Shown one piece after another: positions 34,893 through 45,280 of a stretch of 64,000 nt of DNA. The notes below the pieces were generated by a model. The model saw nothing but the letters and a program-made list of their open reading frames with translations. It had not been told where the DNA came from and made no database searches. Source of the DNA: Streptomyces purpureus (lineage in GTDB: Bacteria; Actinomycetota; Actinomycetes; Streptomycetales; Streptomycetaceae). Within the stretch, counting starts at the first letter, position 1, and every line of letters starts with the position of its first letter. The DNA is taken from positions 542,750 through 606,749 of the forward strand of contig NZ_BMQQ01000001.1 in assembly GCF_014648195.1 (NCBI RefSeq), written 5' to 3'. The translations under genes were made by a program, and so were the position numbers.

Positions 34893-35083
34893 GGTCCTCA
34901 CTCACTCCGTCGTGGGGCGGCCCCGGAGGGCCGGATAGAGGTGTTCGGGCCATGACAATTGATCGGGGTGCAGGAGTCAAGAGTCCGGGACGGATGACCT
35001 GATGACGTGTCAGCCACCGTGCGTCCGGGGTGTTCCCCGCCGCGGGCCGGCGGGGGATGCTGGCATCGGGAGGTGGTGGGCCC

Positions 35084-35986
35084 ATGACCGGGAAGATCGT
35101 GATCAGGGTGGGCGGACTCGGCGGCTACGGCTCGGACGTGGAGCCGGGGACGTTCCACGAGTACTACCACGTGGACGGCCTGTCCGGCAGCAGCGAGAGC
35201 CTCGGCCGGGGCGCCGTCGAGGGCACGCAGGAGGAGCGACAGCAGTGGCAGGCGGCCGGCCGGGCGTTCCAGGAAACCCTCCTCGACGCGTCCCGCAGAC
35301 TCCACCGGATCCGGCGGCGGTGGCGGCGGCTGCCCGGCGGGCGGCGCAGGACGGAGCGGGCCAGGCAGGAGTACCGCGAGCGGACCGAGCGCGCCACCGA
35401 GGCGTACCGTCCGGTGCGCGAGGAGATCGAACGCCGGCTCGCCTGGCACCGGGCCGAGGAGAAGCGCAAGGAGGCGGAACACCAGGCCTGGCGGCGCGCG
35501 TACGAGGAACGCCAGGAGCGCCACCGAGCGGTGGGCGGACAGGAGGTGTGGGGCTGGGCGGTGACGGGGGAGGGCGAAAGCGCCGAGGTCATCGTCTTCC
35601 GCCACGACGTCCCCACCGACGTGCCACCGGGCGGGCGGCGCTCGGAGCAGCCGCTCGACGCCCGCGAGCTGGAGTCGGCGCTCCTGGAGCTGGCCCGGGA
35701 GGGCGTGACCGCCATCGTCTGGGACGAGGCGGCGCGCGACGCCCTGGTGGCCGAGTGCGCCGCTTTCGACCCCTACCCCTCGCTCGACATCTGGTGGAGC
35801 GCCGTCACCCGGAGGTACTGGCGCAGCCCGCAGGAGCCGCCCGAGCAGCGGCCTGAACCGCGCGGCAGGTCGTCCGGCGCATCCCCCGGCACCTCCCACC
35901 ACAGCAGCCACGGAGACGGCGGCTACGGCGGGGGCGACCACGGTGGCGGGGGATACGGCGGCGGCTTCAGCTTCGGCGGCTACTGA
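35084..35986 (+). CDS. Hypothetical protein with basic coiled coil and Gly/Tyr/His-rich tail
   Basis: The protein has 300 residues and no signal or membrane segment. Residues about 60-150 are extremely Arg/Glu-rich and should form a coiled coil (RIRRRWRRLPGGRRRTERARQ, EEKRKEAEHQAWRRAYEERQ). A compact alpha/beta part follows (EVIVFRHDVPTDVP, TAIVWDEAARDALVAEC). The last 45 residues are a disordered Ser/His/Gly/Tyr tail (GDGGYGGGDHGGGGYGGG). I do not recognise a family. The ATG at 35084 follows GGGAGGTGG. Confidence 0.7.
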   Translation: MTGKIVIRVGGLGGYGSDVEPGTFHEYYHVDGLSGSSESLGRGAVEGTQEERQQWQAAGRAFQETLLDASRRLHRIRRRWRRLPGGRRRTERARQEYRERTERATEAYRPVREEIERRLAWHRAEEKRKEAEHQAWRRAYEERQERHRAVGGQEVWGWAVTGEGESAEVIVFRHDVPTDVPPGGRRSEQPLDARELESALLELAREGVTAIVWDEAARDALVAECAAFDPYPSLDIWWSAVTRRYWRSPQEPPEQRPEPRGRSSGASPGTSHHSSHGDGGYGGGDHGGGGYGGGFSFGGY

Positions 35987-35996
35987 CCGCCTGTCG

Positions 35997-37352
<1,356 letters not shown>

Positions 37353-37451
37353 CTACGGATGGGGACGGACAATCAGGCGGTGCCGTTCCCTCCGGATCAA
37401 CGCGCCAACCGGCCCGAAGCGTTGTCAGTGGGCCGTGCCAGGATCGACCGC

Positions 37452-40400
37452 ATGAACATCCAGGTCCCGCTGCCGGCCGACCCCATCACCTCGACCGTGT
37501 ACACCGATTGGGTACGGGCCTACGAGCCGGGCGCCGAGAGCGCCGCGCACCGGCTCGCCGAGGAGGTACGTACCGGCCTTCCATCGGCGTACCACAAGCC
37601 CGGACGCTTCCTCGACGGTCTCGAACGGCGGGTCAGGGACCTTCCCGTCGCCCATCTGCCCTGGTTCTGGGACACGGTGGGGCACCGGCTCTGCGCCTGG
37701 CACGCGCGGTACGCCGGCCGGGCGTACGCCCTGGCCCGCGCGGCCGAGCGGGCGCACGCTCTGCCCGTCGACACCGACTGGCACCGGGCCAACGTGCAGC
37801 TGTTCGCCCGCGCGGGGGCCCTGCCTGCCAAGGAACTGAGCGGCCATCAGCGGTGGCTGGCCGGTGTGCTGGACCCGGCGGAGGCCCACAAGGAGTTCAT
37901 GGCCGTCCTCATGGCCTGGGGCGCCTCCCCCGGGGAGCTCCCGGCCGACCTGGCCCGGCGCGTACGGGCATCGGCGCGCGCCGCCGGCCTCGACGAGACG
38001 GAGGACGCCCGCGTCCTGGCCCAGCTGGTCGGCACGGCGCGCGGGAAGGCGGTGCCCGACACCCTCCTCGACGCGGTCGCCGCCCTCCTGGCCCGCCACC
38101 CGCAGGACGACGACACGCACGCCCCGCTGATCGACCTGTTCCCCGAGTCGCGGAACGACGCGGCGGCCTGGCTGCGGCTGCTCCTGCGGTCCGGCGCGGC
38201 CGACGCCGCGGCCGCCGGGCGGGTCACCCCCGACGGCGGACTCGCCGGCTGGCTCGGCCGGTACACCCACATGTACTCCCACCGCCCGGTGGCGGGCGGC
38301 GGCGTGATCCGGCAGCCGATGCCGCCGGAACTTTTCGAGCTGGTGACCCGGTTCGCGCCGCGGCTGCGCGCGGCCGGCACACCCGTGACCCTGCACGAGG
38401 ACCGCCGGCGCTGGCCCGGCCTCGACGCCGATCTGCTGGACGCCTGCCTCGCCGAGTCCATCGCCGTGCGCGACCCCGGCGACGCGATCCGGCTGTCCTT
38501 CTGGGGCGAGCGCTCACGGCGCGACCTCAAGGCCCTCGCCGCCGACCCGGTGTTCGGGCGGCGACTTGAGGGGACGGTCCACGCCGCGCTGCGCGGCGGC
38601 GGCACGGCCATCACCCGGCTGCCCGAGAACGCGGGCATCGCCGCCGAGGTGCACACCCGGATCGAGTCCCTGCTGGGCGCCCTGCGCGGCGGCGGGCTCG
38701 CGGCCGCCGACGAGGCCGCCGACGAACTGGCGGAGCTCCTCGACCGGCCCACCGCCACGGCCCTGGGCGGGATCGAGGAGGCGCTCGCCGCGCTGGACCT
38801 GACCGGTCCGCTGGCGCGCGCCCTGCGGGCCGGACTGCCGGAAGAACTGGGCTGGCCCGCCCTGGACACGGCGCTGGCCGGACTGGGGCCGGCCGGGGCC
38901 GTCGGGATGACGTCCACATGGCCGGTTCTGACCGTCTACGGAACCGACCGGGCCGTCGCCGTCGACCACGCCGGGGTGCGCGGCTCCTGTACATACCAGG
39001 TGCCCGACGACGCCACGACGCACACCGTCCACTACGTGGGCGGGCAGTTCATGGTGAGCTGGACGACGGCCGAGCGTGGCTCGTACGCCGAGCGGGCCTT
39101 CTGGAGCGACCGCCCCGACGAGGTCTTCACGCCCGAGCGGACGGGCGGGGTGCGGCCCTACCGGGGCATCATCGACGGCGGCCTCGGGTTCCACTTCGAG
39201 ACCGCGGACGGCGGCGGCCGGCACGACGGGCAGCGGGTACTGCGGCCCGGTGGCCGTGAGGGCATCGGCCGCCACGAACTCCAGATGAGCGACGGCCGAC
39301 GGCTGTGGAGCTCCGAGGTGTTCGCCTCGCGCGACGACTGGGCGCGCGTCGACCCGCTGACGGGGGAGCGCGGCGACGACCGCACCCTCCCCGACTTCCA
39401 CCGCACCGGCCAGGTCCCCGACGGCATGGCCGTCTTCCGCGAACAGCTCACCCTGGCCGCGCTGCCGCCGGACGCGCCCGCCTCGCCACTGGGCCAGGAC
39501 GGACGCCTCGTCGGCTGCCGCGTCCTGTACCGCACGCCGTACGCGGGGCCCTCGCCGACCGACTTCCTGCTGGAGGGCATCGATGGGCGCCGCGGCCGGC
39601 TCCGCTCCACCCGCCCCGGGCGGCGGCCCTGGGGCATCCTCCGCATGCCCCTGGACGGCGAGGAAGGCGTCCTCGTCGACGAGGACAACATCCGCTGCCA
39701 CGCCGTGGCGGACGGCTCCCTGCTGTGGGAGGCCCAGGGCCACCCCGGCCGGAGCCGAGGTGGCGACCGGCACTCCGCCCACACCGTCGGAACGATGGTG
39801 CCGCCCGCGTTCTGGCACTTCCTCGCCCCGCGCGACGAGACCGCCTCCAAGGCCCTGCGGGCCGTCGGCGACCACACGGTTCGCGCGCTCCTCGCCGCCG
39901 CCGTCGCGGACGGGGCCGGCACGGAAGTACGCGCCGAACTTCCCCGGCTCCTGCCGGAGGTGACCGAACCGCGCGTCGTGGAGGGCGTGTTGCGCGCCGC
40001 CCTGCTCGCCGCCGACGTCCTGCGCCGCCGCCGGGAGCAGTCCCGGCGCGTCGGTATCATGCGGGCGGGCCCCGTGGTGACCCTCGGCACGCCCGTACCG
40101 GACACCGTCCTCGTCCCGGCCCTGTCCGGCCTGCTGCCCCACCTGCCCCCGTACGCCGCCCATGCCGCCCAGCCGCACCCCGCGACCCTGACGGCCGTCG
40201 CGGCCGACGGCCGCCATCTGCGCGGTGAGATCGACGACGAGACCCGGCGGCTCGCCCTGCCCGCGGCGCCCGCCGAGTGGACCGCGCTGACCGGCCGGAT
40301 CGACGCGGTGGCCTGGCGGGCCGCCGTCGAGACCACCCCGGCCGATGAGCGTGGCGCCCTCGCGGCGCTGCTGGAGACGTGGAGCGGGCAGCCGTTCGCC

Positions 40401-42083
40401 GAGCCCGGCGGCCGATGGCGCCAGGGCCGGGCGCCCGAACGGTCCCTCGCCGCCTGCCGGTCCGCCGGGCTGCTCCTGGCCTCGGGCGACGAACGCGCAG
40501 GGACGGCGCCGTTCGTCCAGCCGGCGGACGACCCGGCGCCCGAGGGGGCCGAGGCGTGCGAGACGTACACCCTGACGCGTGACGACGCCGCCCGGCTGCC
40601 CCGGCTGCTGGACCTGGTGGCTCGGCAAGGACCCCTCGCCGCCACCCCCGAGGCGCTCACCGTCTTCTCCGCGCGCACCGGAGTCCGGCGCTCCGTCGCC
40701 GCACTCGTGCTCGGCGGCCTGCCCAGCCGGGCGCGCCACGACGACCACCAGAAGATGCTCCGCTCGGCGCCGTACAAGGCGAACAAGACCGTCGCCCACG
40801 AGTACGACTCCTTCTGCCACCGCCTCGGCCCGCAGGGCCGCCGCGCGGTGCTCGCGGCGGGCATGCCCGAGGACCCGGCCGAGCTGTGGGAGCCCGGCGG
40901 CATGACGGCGGCGGCCGCCCGGATGGCGGAGGTGTGGGCCGACCTGCTGGGCGCGACCCCGTACGTCGACGAGGAACTGGCCGACGCCCTGGAAACCGGT
41001 CTCGGCCTCCACGACGGCTGGGCGCGGAGCCTGACCGGCGGCCCGGGCGCCCACGCGGGCGCGGCGCTCCCCGTCGGCGGCTACGTCCTTCTCGGACGGC
41101 GCACCGGCGGGCTCGAACTGCGCCACGCCGAGCCCGACGGCACCGCCGGCAGGTGGGTGAGCCGGGACCGGCCGCCCCACCTGGACCTCGCCTCCGCCGT
41201 GGCCTGGGCGCTCACCGAACGGCCAGTCGGCGACCCGGCGGTGGCCGGCGCGACGGCGCTCCACGAGCGGCTGCGGACCGGCCTGGACGCGCCCGGCACG
41301 CTCATCCCCGTCGGCTGGCACCACCGGCTGGCGCGGGCCGTGCCCGACGACCCGTCCTTCGTGCCGTACGAGGGAGCGGTGCTGCCGTGCCCGGAGCCGC
41401 TGTTCCGGGAGGACACCGTGGCGAGCGTGGCCTACGACGACGGGCTGTTCGTCGTCGGCGTCCCCGGCGCCGACGTCTTCCTGCGGCCGTCCGGTCTCGC
41501 CGACCCGGCCCAGCCGGCGCGGGCGGAACGGCTCTGCGGTGAACTCGGCCTGGACGGGCTGCTGGAGGCCGTGCGCCGGATCCAGGCCGTGTACGACGGC
41601 GGGCTCGCCCGGATGGTCGCGCGCGTGGCCACCACCCCGGTGCCGCCGGGCGGATACGAACTGAACCCGGCCCTGAGCGCCCCGGACCTGGTCGACGAGG
41701 CCACGGCCACCCTCGGCGTGGGCGCGGACGCCGCCGCCCTCCACCTGCAACTGCTGGCGCTCGCGCGGCCCACGGACCAGAACGTCCGCCGCTGGAACGG
41801 CTGGACGGCCGCCCGGCACAAGGCCGCCCAGGCCGAGCTGGTCGCCGTCGGGGCGGTGGAGACCGGCCGGCGGGCGAGGGCCGGCCGGTCGGCGTTCGTC
41901 CCCGGAGACTGGACCGAACTCAAAGCGCCCCACCTGCCGTTGGAGAGCGCCAAACTGGCTCCGCACCTGGCCGCGGCCGATGGGAAGGAGGCCCAGGGGC
42001 CGTTCAGCCGGCTGCTGCCGCCGCTCCCGCCGCACGAGCTGTTCGCCCGGGCCTGGGCCGACCGGGCCGTCGCCCGCACCTGA
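37452..42083 (+). CDS. Orphan large cytoplasmic protein, 1543 aa, unknown function
   Basis: This is the longest gene in the window. It has no signal or transmembrane segment and reads as a mostly helical, Ala/Leu-rich protein with a central beta-rich block at about residues 490-790 (VLTVYGTDRAVAVDHAG, QFMVSWTTAERGSYAER, EGVLVDEDNIRCHAVADG). A C-terminal region holds QNVRRWNGWTAARHKAAQAEL. No Walker, nuclease, kinase or protease motif is evident. It resembles the very large DNA-binding or hypothetical proteins that accompany MoxR-ATPase/VWA conflict systems in Streptomyces, but none of those partners is here. The ATG follows AGGA. Confidence 0.75.
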   Translation: MNIQVPLPADPITSTVYTDWVRAYEPGAESAAHRLAEEVRTGLPSAYHKPGRFLDGLERRVRDLPVAHLPWFWDTVGHRLCAWHARYAGRAYALARAAERAHALPVDTDWHRANVQLFARAGALPAKELSGHQRWLAGVLDPAEAHKEFMAVLMAWGASPGELPADLARRVRASARAAGLDETEDARVLAQLVGTARGKAVPDTLLDAVAALLARHPQDDDTHAPLIDLFPESRNDAAAWLRLLLRSGAADAAAAGRVTPDGGLAGWLGRYTHMYSHRPVAGGGVIRQPMPPELFELVTRFAPRLRAAGTPVTLHEDRRRWPGLDADLLDACLAESIAVRDPGDAIRLSFWGERSRRDLKALAADPVFGRRLEGTVHAALRGGGTAITRLPENAGIAAEVHTRIESLLGALRGGGLAAADEAADELAELLDRPTATALGGIEEALAALDLTGPLARALRAGLPEELGWPALDTALAGLGPAGAVGMTSTWPVLTVYGTDRAVAVDHAGVRGSCTYQVPDDATTHTVHYVGGQFMVSWTTAERGSYAERAFWSDRPDEVFTPERTGGVRPYRGIIDGGLGFHFETADGGGRHDGQRVLRPGGREGIGRHELQMSDGRRLWSSEVFASRDDWARVDPLTGERGDDRTLPDFHRTGQVPDGMAVFREQLTLAALPPDAPASPLGQDGRLVGCRVLYRTPYAGPSPTDFLLEGIDGRRGRLRSTRPGRRPWGILRMPLDGEEGVLVDEDNIRCHAVADGSLLWEAQGHPGRSRGGDRHSAHTVGTMVPPAFWHFLAPRDETASKALRAVGDHTVRALLAAAVADGAGTEVRAELPRLLPEVTEPRVVEGVLRAALLAADVLRRRREQSRRVGIMRAGPVVTLGTPVPDTVLVPALSGLLPHLPPYAAHAAQPHPATLTAVAADGRHLRGEIDDETRRLALPAAPAEWTALTGRIDAVAWRAAVETTPADERGALAALLETWSGQPFAEPGGRWRQGRAPERSLAACRSAGLLLASGDERAGTAPFVQPADDPAPEGAEACETYTLTRDDAARLPRLLDLVARQGPLAATPEALTVFSARTGVRRSVAALVLGGLPSRARHDDHQKMLRSAPYKANKTVAHEYDSFCHRLGPQGRRAVLAAGMPEDPAELWEPGGMTAAAARMAEVWADLLGATPYVDEELADALETGLGLHDGWARSLTGGPGAHAGAALPVGGYVLLGRRTGGLELRHAEPDGTAGRWVSRDRPPHLDLASAVAWALTERPVGDPAVAGATALHERLRTGLDAPGTLIPVGWHHRLARAVPDDPSFVPYEGAVLPCPEPLFREDTVASVAYDDGLFVVGVPGADVFLRPSGLADPAQPARAERLCGELGLDGLLEAVRRIQAVYDGGLARMVARVATTPVPPGGYELNPALSAPDLVDEATATLGVGADAAALHLQLLALARPTDQNVRRWNGWTAARHKAAQAELVAVGAVETGRRARAGRSAFVPGDWTELKAPHLPLESAKLAPHLAAADGKEAQGPFSRLLPPLPPHELFARAWADRAVART

Positions 42084-42116
42084 ACCGGACCGCGCATTCG
42101 GGCACTGACGCGGAAA

Positions 42117-42145
42117 GGGGCGTGACGTCGTCGACGTCACGCCCC
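42117..42145. terminator. Bidirectional terminator between convergent genes
   Basis: GGGGCGTGACGTC (42117-42129) and GACGTCACGCCCC (42133-42145) form a perfect 13-bp stem around a 3-nt loop, midway between the 1543-aa gene and the hydrolase gene that face each other. Confidence 0.8.
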
Positions 42146-42160
42146 CATACCGCTACGCCC

Positions 42161-44974
42161 CTACGAGGCGTTGCGCACCGTACCGGTGAACGCCGGGCCC
42201 TCCACCGGCTCCCAGGACTCGTCGTAGGTGATCATCCGCATCCTCAGCGACTCCTCCGGCTCGTTCAGCGTGTCCCTGACCGTGGGCACGCTCACCTCGG
42301 TCCCCGCCTTGCCGGCCGGGACGAACGCCGAGAGGTATGGCTCCTGCACCACCTTGGACAGCGGCCGGGCCGGGCTCGGCGAACCACCGAAGTGCTCCTC
42401 CAGCCAGCTCTTCGGCACATCCTTCGTGGAGAGCTCCTTGCCGCCGGAGACCGGCAGCAGGAGGAAGCCCACCGGCAGATCCGTATCCGCGGTCTCGGAG
42501 AGCGACACCCGCCACTTCAGGGCTTTCCCCTCGGTGACCCGGTCCGCGACCGGGGTCACGGTCACCTTCGGCATCGGGTCGTCGTTGCGCGCGGTCACAC
42601 CGCCCAGATGGGCGCCGACGACCACGCCACGCACCGCCTTGACGAACACGTTCCGCGAGACGTCCGAGCCGTAGCGGGTGTTGCCCTTCACCTTCACCGG
42701 CACGTCGATCGCCGAGGCGCCGGCGCCCACCGTCACCACGCGGGACGTCGTCGCCGCCGCACCCGGCTCGGCGACGAACAGCCGGACCTGGCCGGTGCCC
42801 GGCCCGGAGACCTTCACCGGGACGCGGTAGGTCCGTACGCCCGAGTCGCCCTCCTTGACGGTCAGCCGGCCGATGTCGACCCGCGGCAGCGTGGCCGGCC
42901 GCACCACCGGGGTGCCGGCGCGCCAGCCCCAGCCGTCCATCAGCCACGCCTGACCGGAACGGCTGCGCGGCGTCAGTTCGAGCGCCGCCACCTTCTTCAG
43001 GTCGAGCCCGGCCCGTACGGCCTTGGTCAGCGGGACCCGTATCTCGCGCCCCCACAGGGAGGTGGTCCGGTCGCTGCCCGGCAGCCCGTCGACCGTGACC
43101 CGGCCGAGCGTGGCCCGCTTGCCCGCGGCGTCGGTCAGCGCGATGTCCAGCTTCGTTCCGGTGGTGTTGGGCGGTACGAACACGCGCAGGGCGAGCGCCT
43201 TGGACCCGGCGAGCGAGACCGGCCCGGCCGGCGTGACCCGCGTCGCGTGACCCGCCCGCGTCCAGCGCATCGCGACCGCGTACCGGCCCGGCTCCGGCGC
43301 GGTCTCCCAGGTGGCGAAGTGCGGGGAGGATCCGACGCTTCCGTCGCCCGGCAGACAGCCGTCGGGCCCCTCCGGGTCCACCTGTGCGCACAGCCGTCCG
43401 CCGGTCACCTTCACCGAGGCGTCCGGCAGGAACGCGGGCGTGCGGTGCCCGCCGACGGCGTGGGTGAGGACCCGCGCGGGGCCGGCGGACGGCGCGCGCA
43501 GGTTCGAGCCGTCGAGGAGCGGACGGACCCGGTCGTCACCGGCGACGAACAGCCTCGCGGCCGCGGCGATGTAGGTGGAGCCCGCCTTCTGCTGCTGGGC
43601 GGCGGTCAGCCGGGTCTTCGTGCCGGGCGAGCACACCGGGTCCGGCGTCTCACCGGTGTAGAAGTCGTCGTCGGCCGGGGCCTCAGCCTGACCCGGCGTC
43701 CACTCGCTGTTGAAGAAGTTGTGGTTGGCGCCGACCATGTAGACCGCGCTGTGCAGGGCGGCGCCCCGGCTGATCCCGCGCGTGCCGTCGACGTAGATCT
43801 GGCCCTGGAGATCGGACACATCGCCGTCGCAGCCCGGGAGCAGCGTCATGGACGGCACGTCCGGCACGGGGTTCTGGCCGAAGATCGTGGGGCCGGTCAG
43901 GACCGTGCCACGGATCTTCCAGCGCACCGTGCCGCGGTAGCCGTCCTGGTCGGCGGGCGCCTTGGTGAGGCTGTCGAGCGCCGCCCGGTTGACGCCCTCG
44001 CCGCCCCGGGAATGCCCGACGAGCAGCACCCGCGAGAGGTCGGCGGGCGATGCGGCGCGTACGGCCGCCGGTGCCTTGGCCGGGTCGGCGGCCCAGTCGG
44101 CCCAGCGGGCGAGGTGCAGGCGCACCAGCGACGAACGGGCCTGCGCACCGCCGTCGTCGGCGGAGTGGTCCTGCGCGTTGATGCCGTTGGCGGAGATGGA
44201 CACGGTCACATAGCCCTGGGAGGCCAGCAGCTTCTGGTCGTGCAGGTAACCGCGGTGGCTGGGCACCGGCTTCGAACCGGGCTTGCAGGGCCACTCGGCG
44301 GTCTGCGAACTCTCGGCGCCGTAGCAGGTGTAGTGCCGGCCGTGCAGGAACAGCGCCAGCGGCCGGGGGCCCGAGACGCCGGTGGGTGCCACCACGGAGG
44401 CGCGCATCTCCACCGGAGCGGAGAAGCCCGGCAGCCGTACGTCCTTCAGGGAGTACTCGCCGCTGGTGGTGCGGTACGTGCCCGGGAGGCCCGGGTCGAC
44501 CGAATGGGCGGGCAGCTCGGCCGCCGGCGGCGGCACCGGTCTCTTTGCGCGACCACGCCGGTCGGCGGCGTCCTCCGCCCCGGCCGTGTCGAGCCGGCGG
44601 CCCCCCGCGAGTACCCGCAGGTCCGACGACGGCCCGACGTGGGCGCCGTCGAGCGTCAGCCGGAACGTCCGCCCGTCCTTGGCGGCCTCCGGCCGCCCGA
44701 GCAGCGTGTCCCCGGCGTAGAACTCCACCCGGGCGTCGCCCATCGGCACGGGCCTGGGCGACTGCCACACCAGCTGGGGCCCGGCGTCCGTGCCGGTGAT
44801 CTGCCAGCCCTCCGGGAGACGGTCGTCGGGGTTTCCCGGTGGTACGGCCGACAGCGGGCCGGCGGCCGGCTGCGCGGGCGCCGACTGCGGCGACGCGTAC
44901 GCCAGTCCGGGCGCCCCCACCGCCAGCGCGAGCACCGCCGTGGCGGCGGTCGCCATGCGCGGGACACGGATCAA
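42161..44974 (-). CDS. Large secreted alpha/beta hydrolase with Calx-beta-like C-terminal domains
   Basis: The protein has 937 residues. A signal peptide (ATAAVLALAVGAPGLAYA) is followed by an alpha/beta-hydrolase core at about residues 195-500: LALFLHGRHYTCYG for the oxyanion region and VLLVGHSRGGEGVNR with nucleophile S322. A beta-sandwich region follows, then two Calx-beta-like repeats (LTVKEGDSGVRTYRVPVKVSG and ADRVTEGKALKWRVSLSE). It should be an extracellular esterase, lipase or peptidase. The start is TTG at 44972-44974, supported by an excellent AAGGAGG site 6 nt upstream. Confidence 0.85.
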   Translation of the reverse strand: MIRVPRMATAATAVLALAVGAPGLAYASPQSAPAQPAAGPLSAVPPGNPDDRLPEGWQITGTDAGPQLVWQSPRPVPMGDARVEFYAGDTLLGRPEAAKDGRTFRLTLDGAHVGPSSDLRVLAGGRRLDTAGAEDAADRRGRAKRPVPPPAAELPAHSVDPGLPGTYRTTSGEYSLKDVRLPGFSAPVEMRASVVAPTGVSGPRPLALFLHGRHYTCYGAESSQTAEWPCKPGSKPVPSHRGYLHDQKLLASQGYVTVSISANGINAQDHSADDGGAQARSSLVRLHLARWADWAADPAKAPAAVRAASPADLSRVLLVGHSRGGEGVNRAALDSLTKAPADQDGYRGTVRWKIRGTVLTGPTIFGQNPVPDVPSMTLLPGCDGDVSDLQGQIYVDGTRGISRGAALHSAVYMVGANHNFFNSEWTPGQAEAPADDDFYTGETPDPVCSPGTKTRLTAAQQQKAGSTYIAAAARLFVAGDDRVRPLLDGSNLRAPSAGPARVLTHAVGGHRTPAFLPDASVKVTGGRLCAQVDPEGPDGCLPGDGSVGSSPHFATWETAPEPGRYAVAMRWTRAGHATRVTPAGPVSLAGSKALALRVFVPPNTTGTKLDIALTDAAGKRATLGRVTVDGLPGSDRTTSLWGREIRVPLTKAVRAGLDLKKVAALELTPRSRSGQAWLMDGWGWRAGTPVVRPATLPRVDIGRLTVKEGDSGVRTYRVPVKVSGPGTGQVRLFVAEPGAAATTSRVVTVGAGASAIDVPVKVKGNTRYGSDVSRNVFVKAVRGVVVGAHLGGVTARNDDPMPKVTVTPVADRVTEGKALKWRVSLSETADTDLPVGFLLLPVSGGKELSTKDVPKSWLEEHFGGSPSPARPLSKVVQEPYLSAFVPAGKAGTEVSVPTVRDTLNEPEESLRMRMITYDESWEPVEGPAFTGTVRNAS

Positions 44975-45173
44975 GGTGGTCCTCCTTGTGATCGGTCACA
45001 ACCGCCCCGGAAGATCTCCAGGGCCTCCCCCGACCCCAGGAGACGGCAACAACCGCAGCCGGGTTGCCTCTTCACACGGATCACGAAGATCGCGGACGCG
45101 GCGACCGACCGGATCCGGCCAGAACCGGCGGGCATCGACTGCTTCTCAACCTCCGGCCCTGGAAAGGGAGTTC

Positions 45174-45248
45174 ATGAAACGCACCCTCACCGGACTTCCG
45201 TCCGCGACGCGCGATTCATCCCGCCCCCGCACGCTCGGCGCCGACTGA
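45174..45248 (+). CDS. 24-codon small open reading frame before the phytase gene
   Basis: An ATG at 45174 sits 3 nt after GGAAAGGGAG, a better ribosome-binding site than most genes here have, and runs 24 codons to TGA at 45248. It begins MKRTLTGLPS and has several Arg and Pro codons. A second minute frame (ATG ACC CTG ACA TAG, 45254-45268) follows. It could be a leader peptide whose translation opens the phytase site 32 bp on, or a leftover N-terminus. No homology can be claimed. Confidence 0.4.
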   Translation: MKRTLTGLPSATRDSSRPRTLGAD

Positions 45249-45280
45249 CCGTCATGACCCTGACATAGGAGTCCGTCTCC

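Noticed and set aside
30048..34955. 1635-codon plus-strand open frame
   Set aside because: It overlaps three real genes (LuxC-PaaK, TetR, discoidin protein) in the wrong frame or strand and has a biased composition.
38514..42140. 1208-codon open frame antisense to the 1543-aa gene
   Set aside because: The translation is Gly/Arg/Pro-rich and repetitive in composition, has no good start, and reads through the perfect terminator at 42117-42145.
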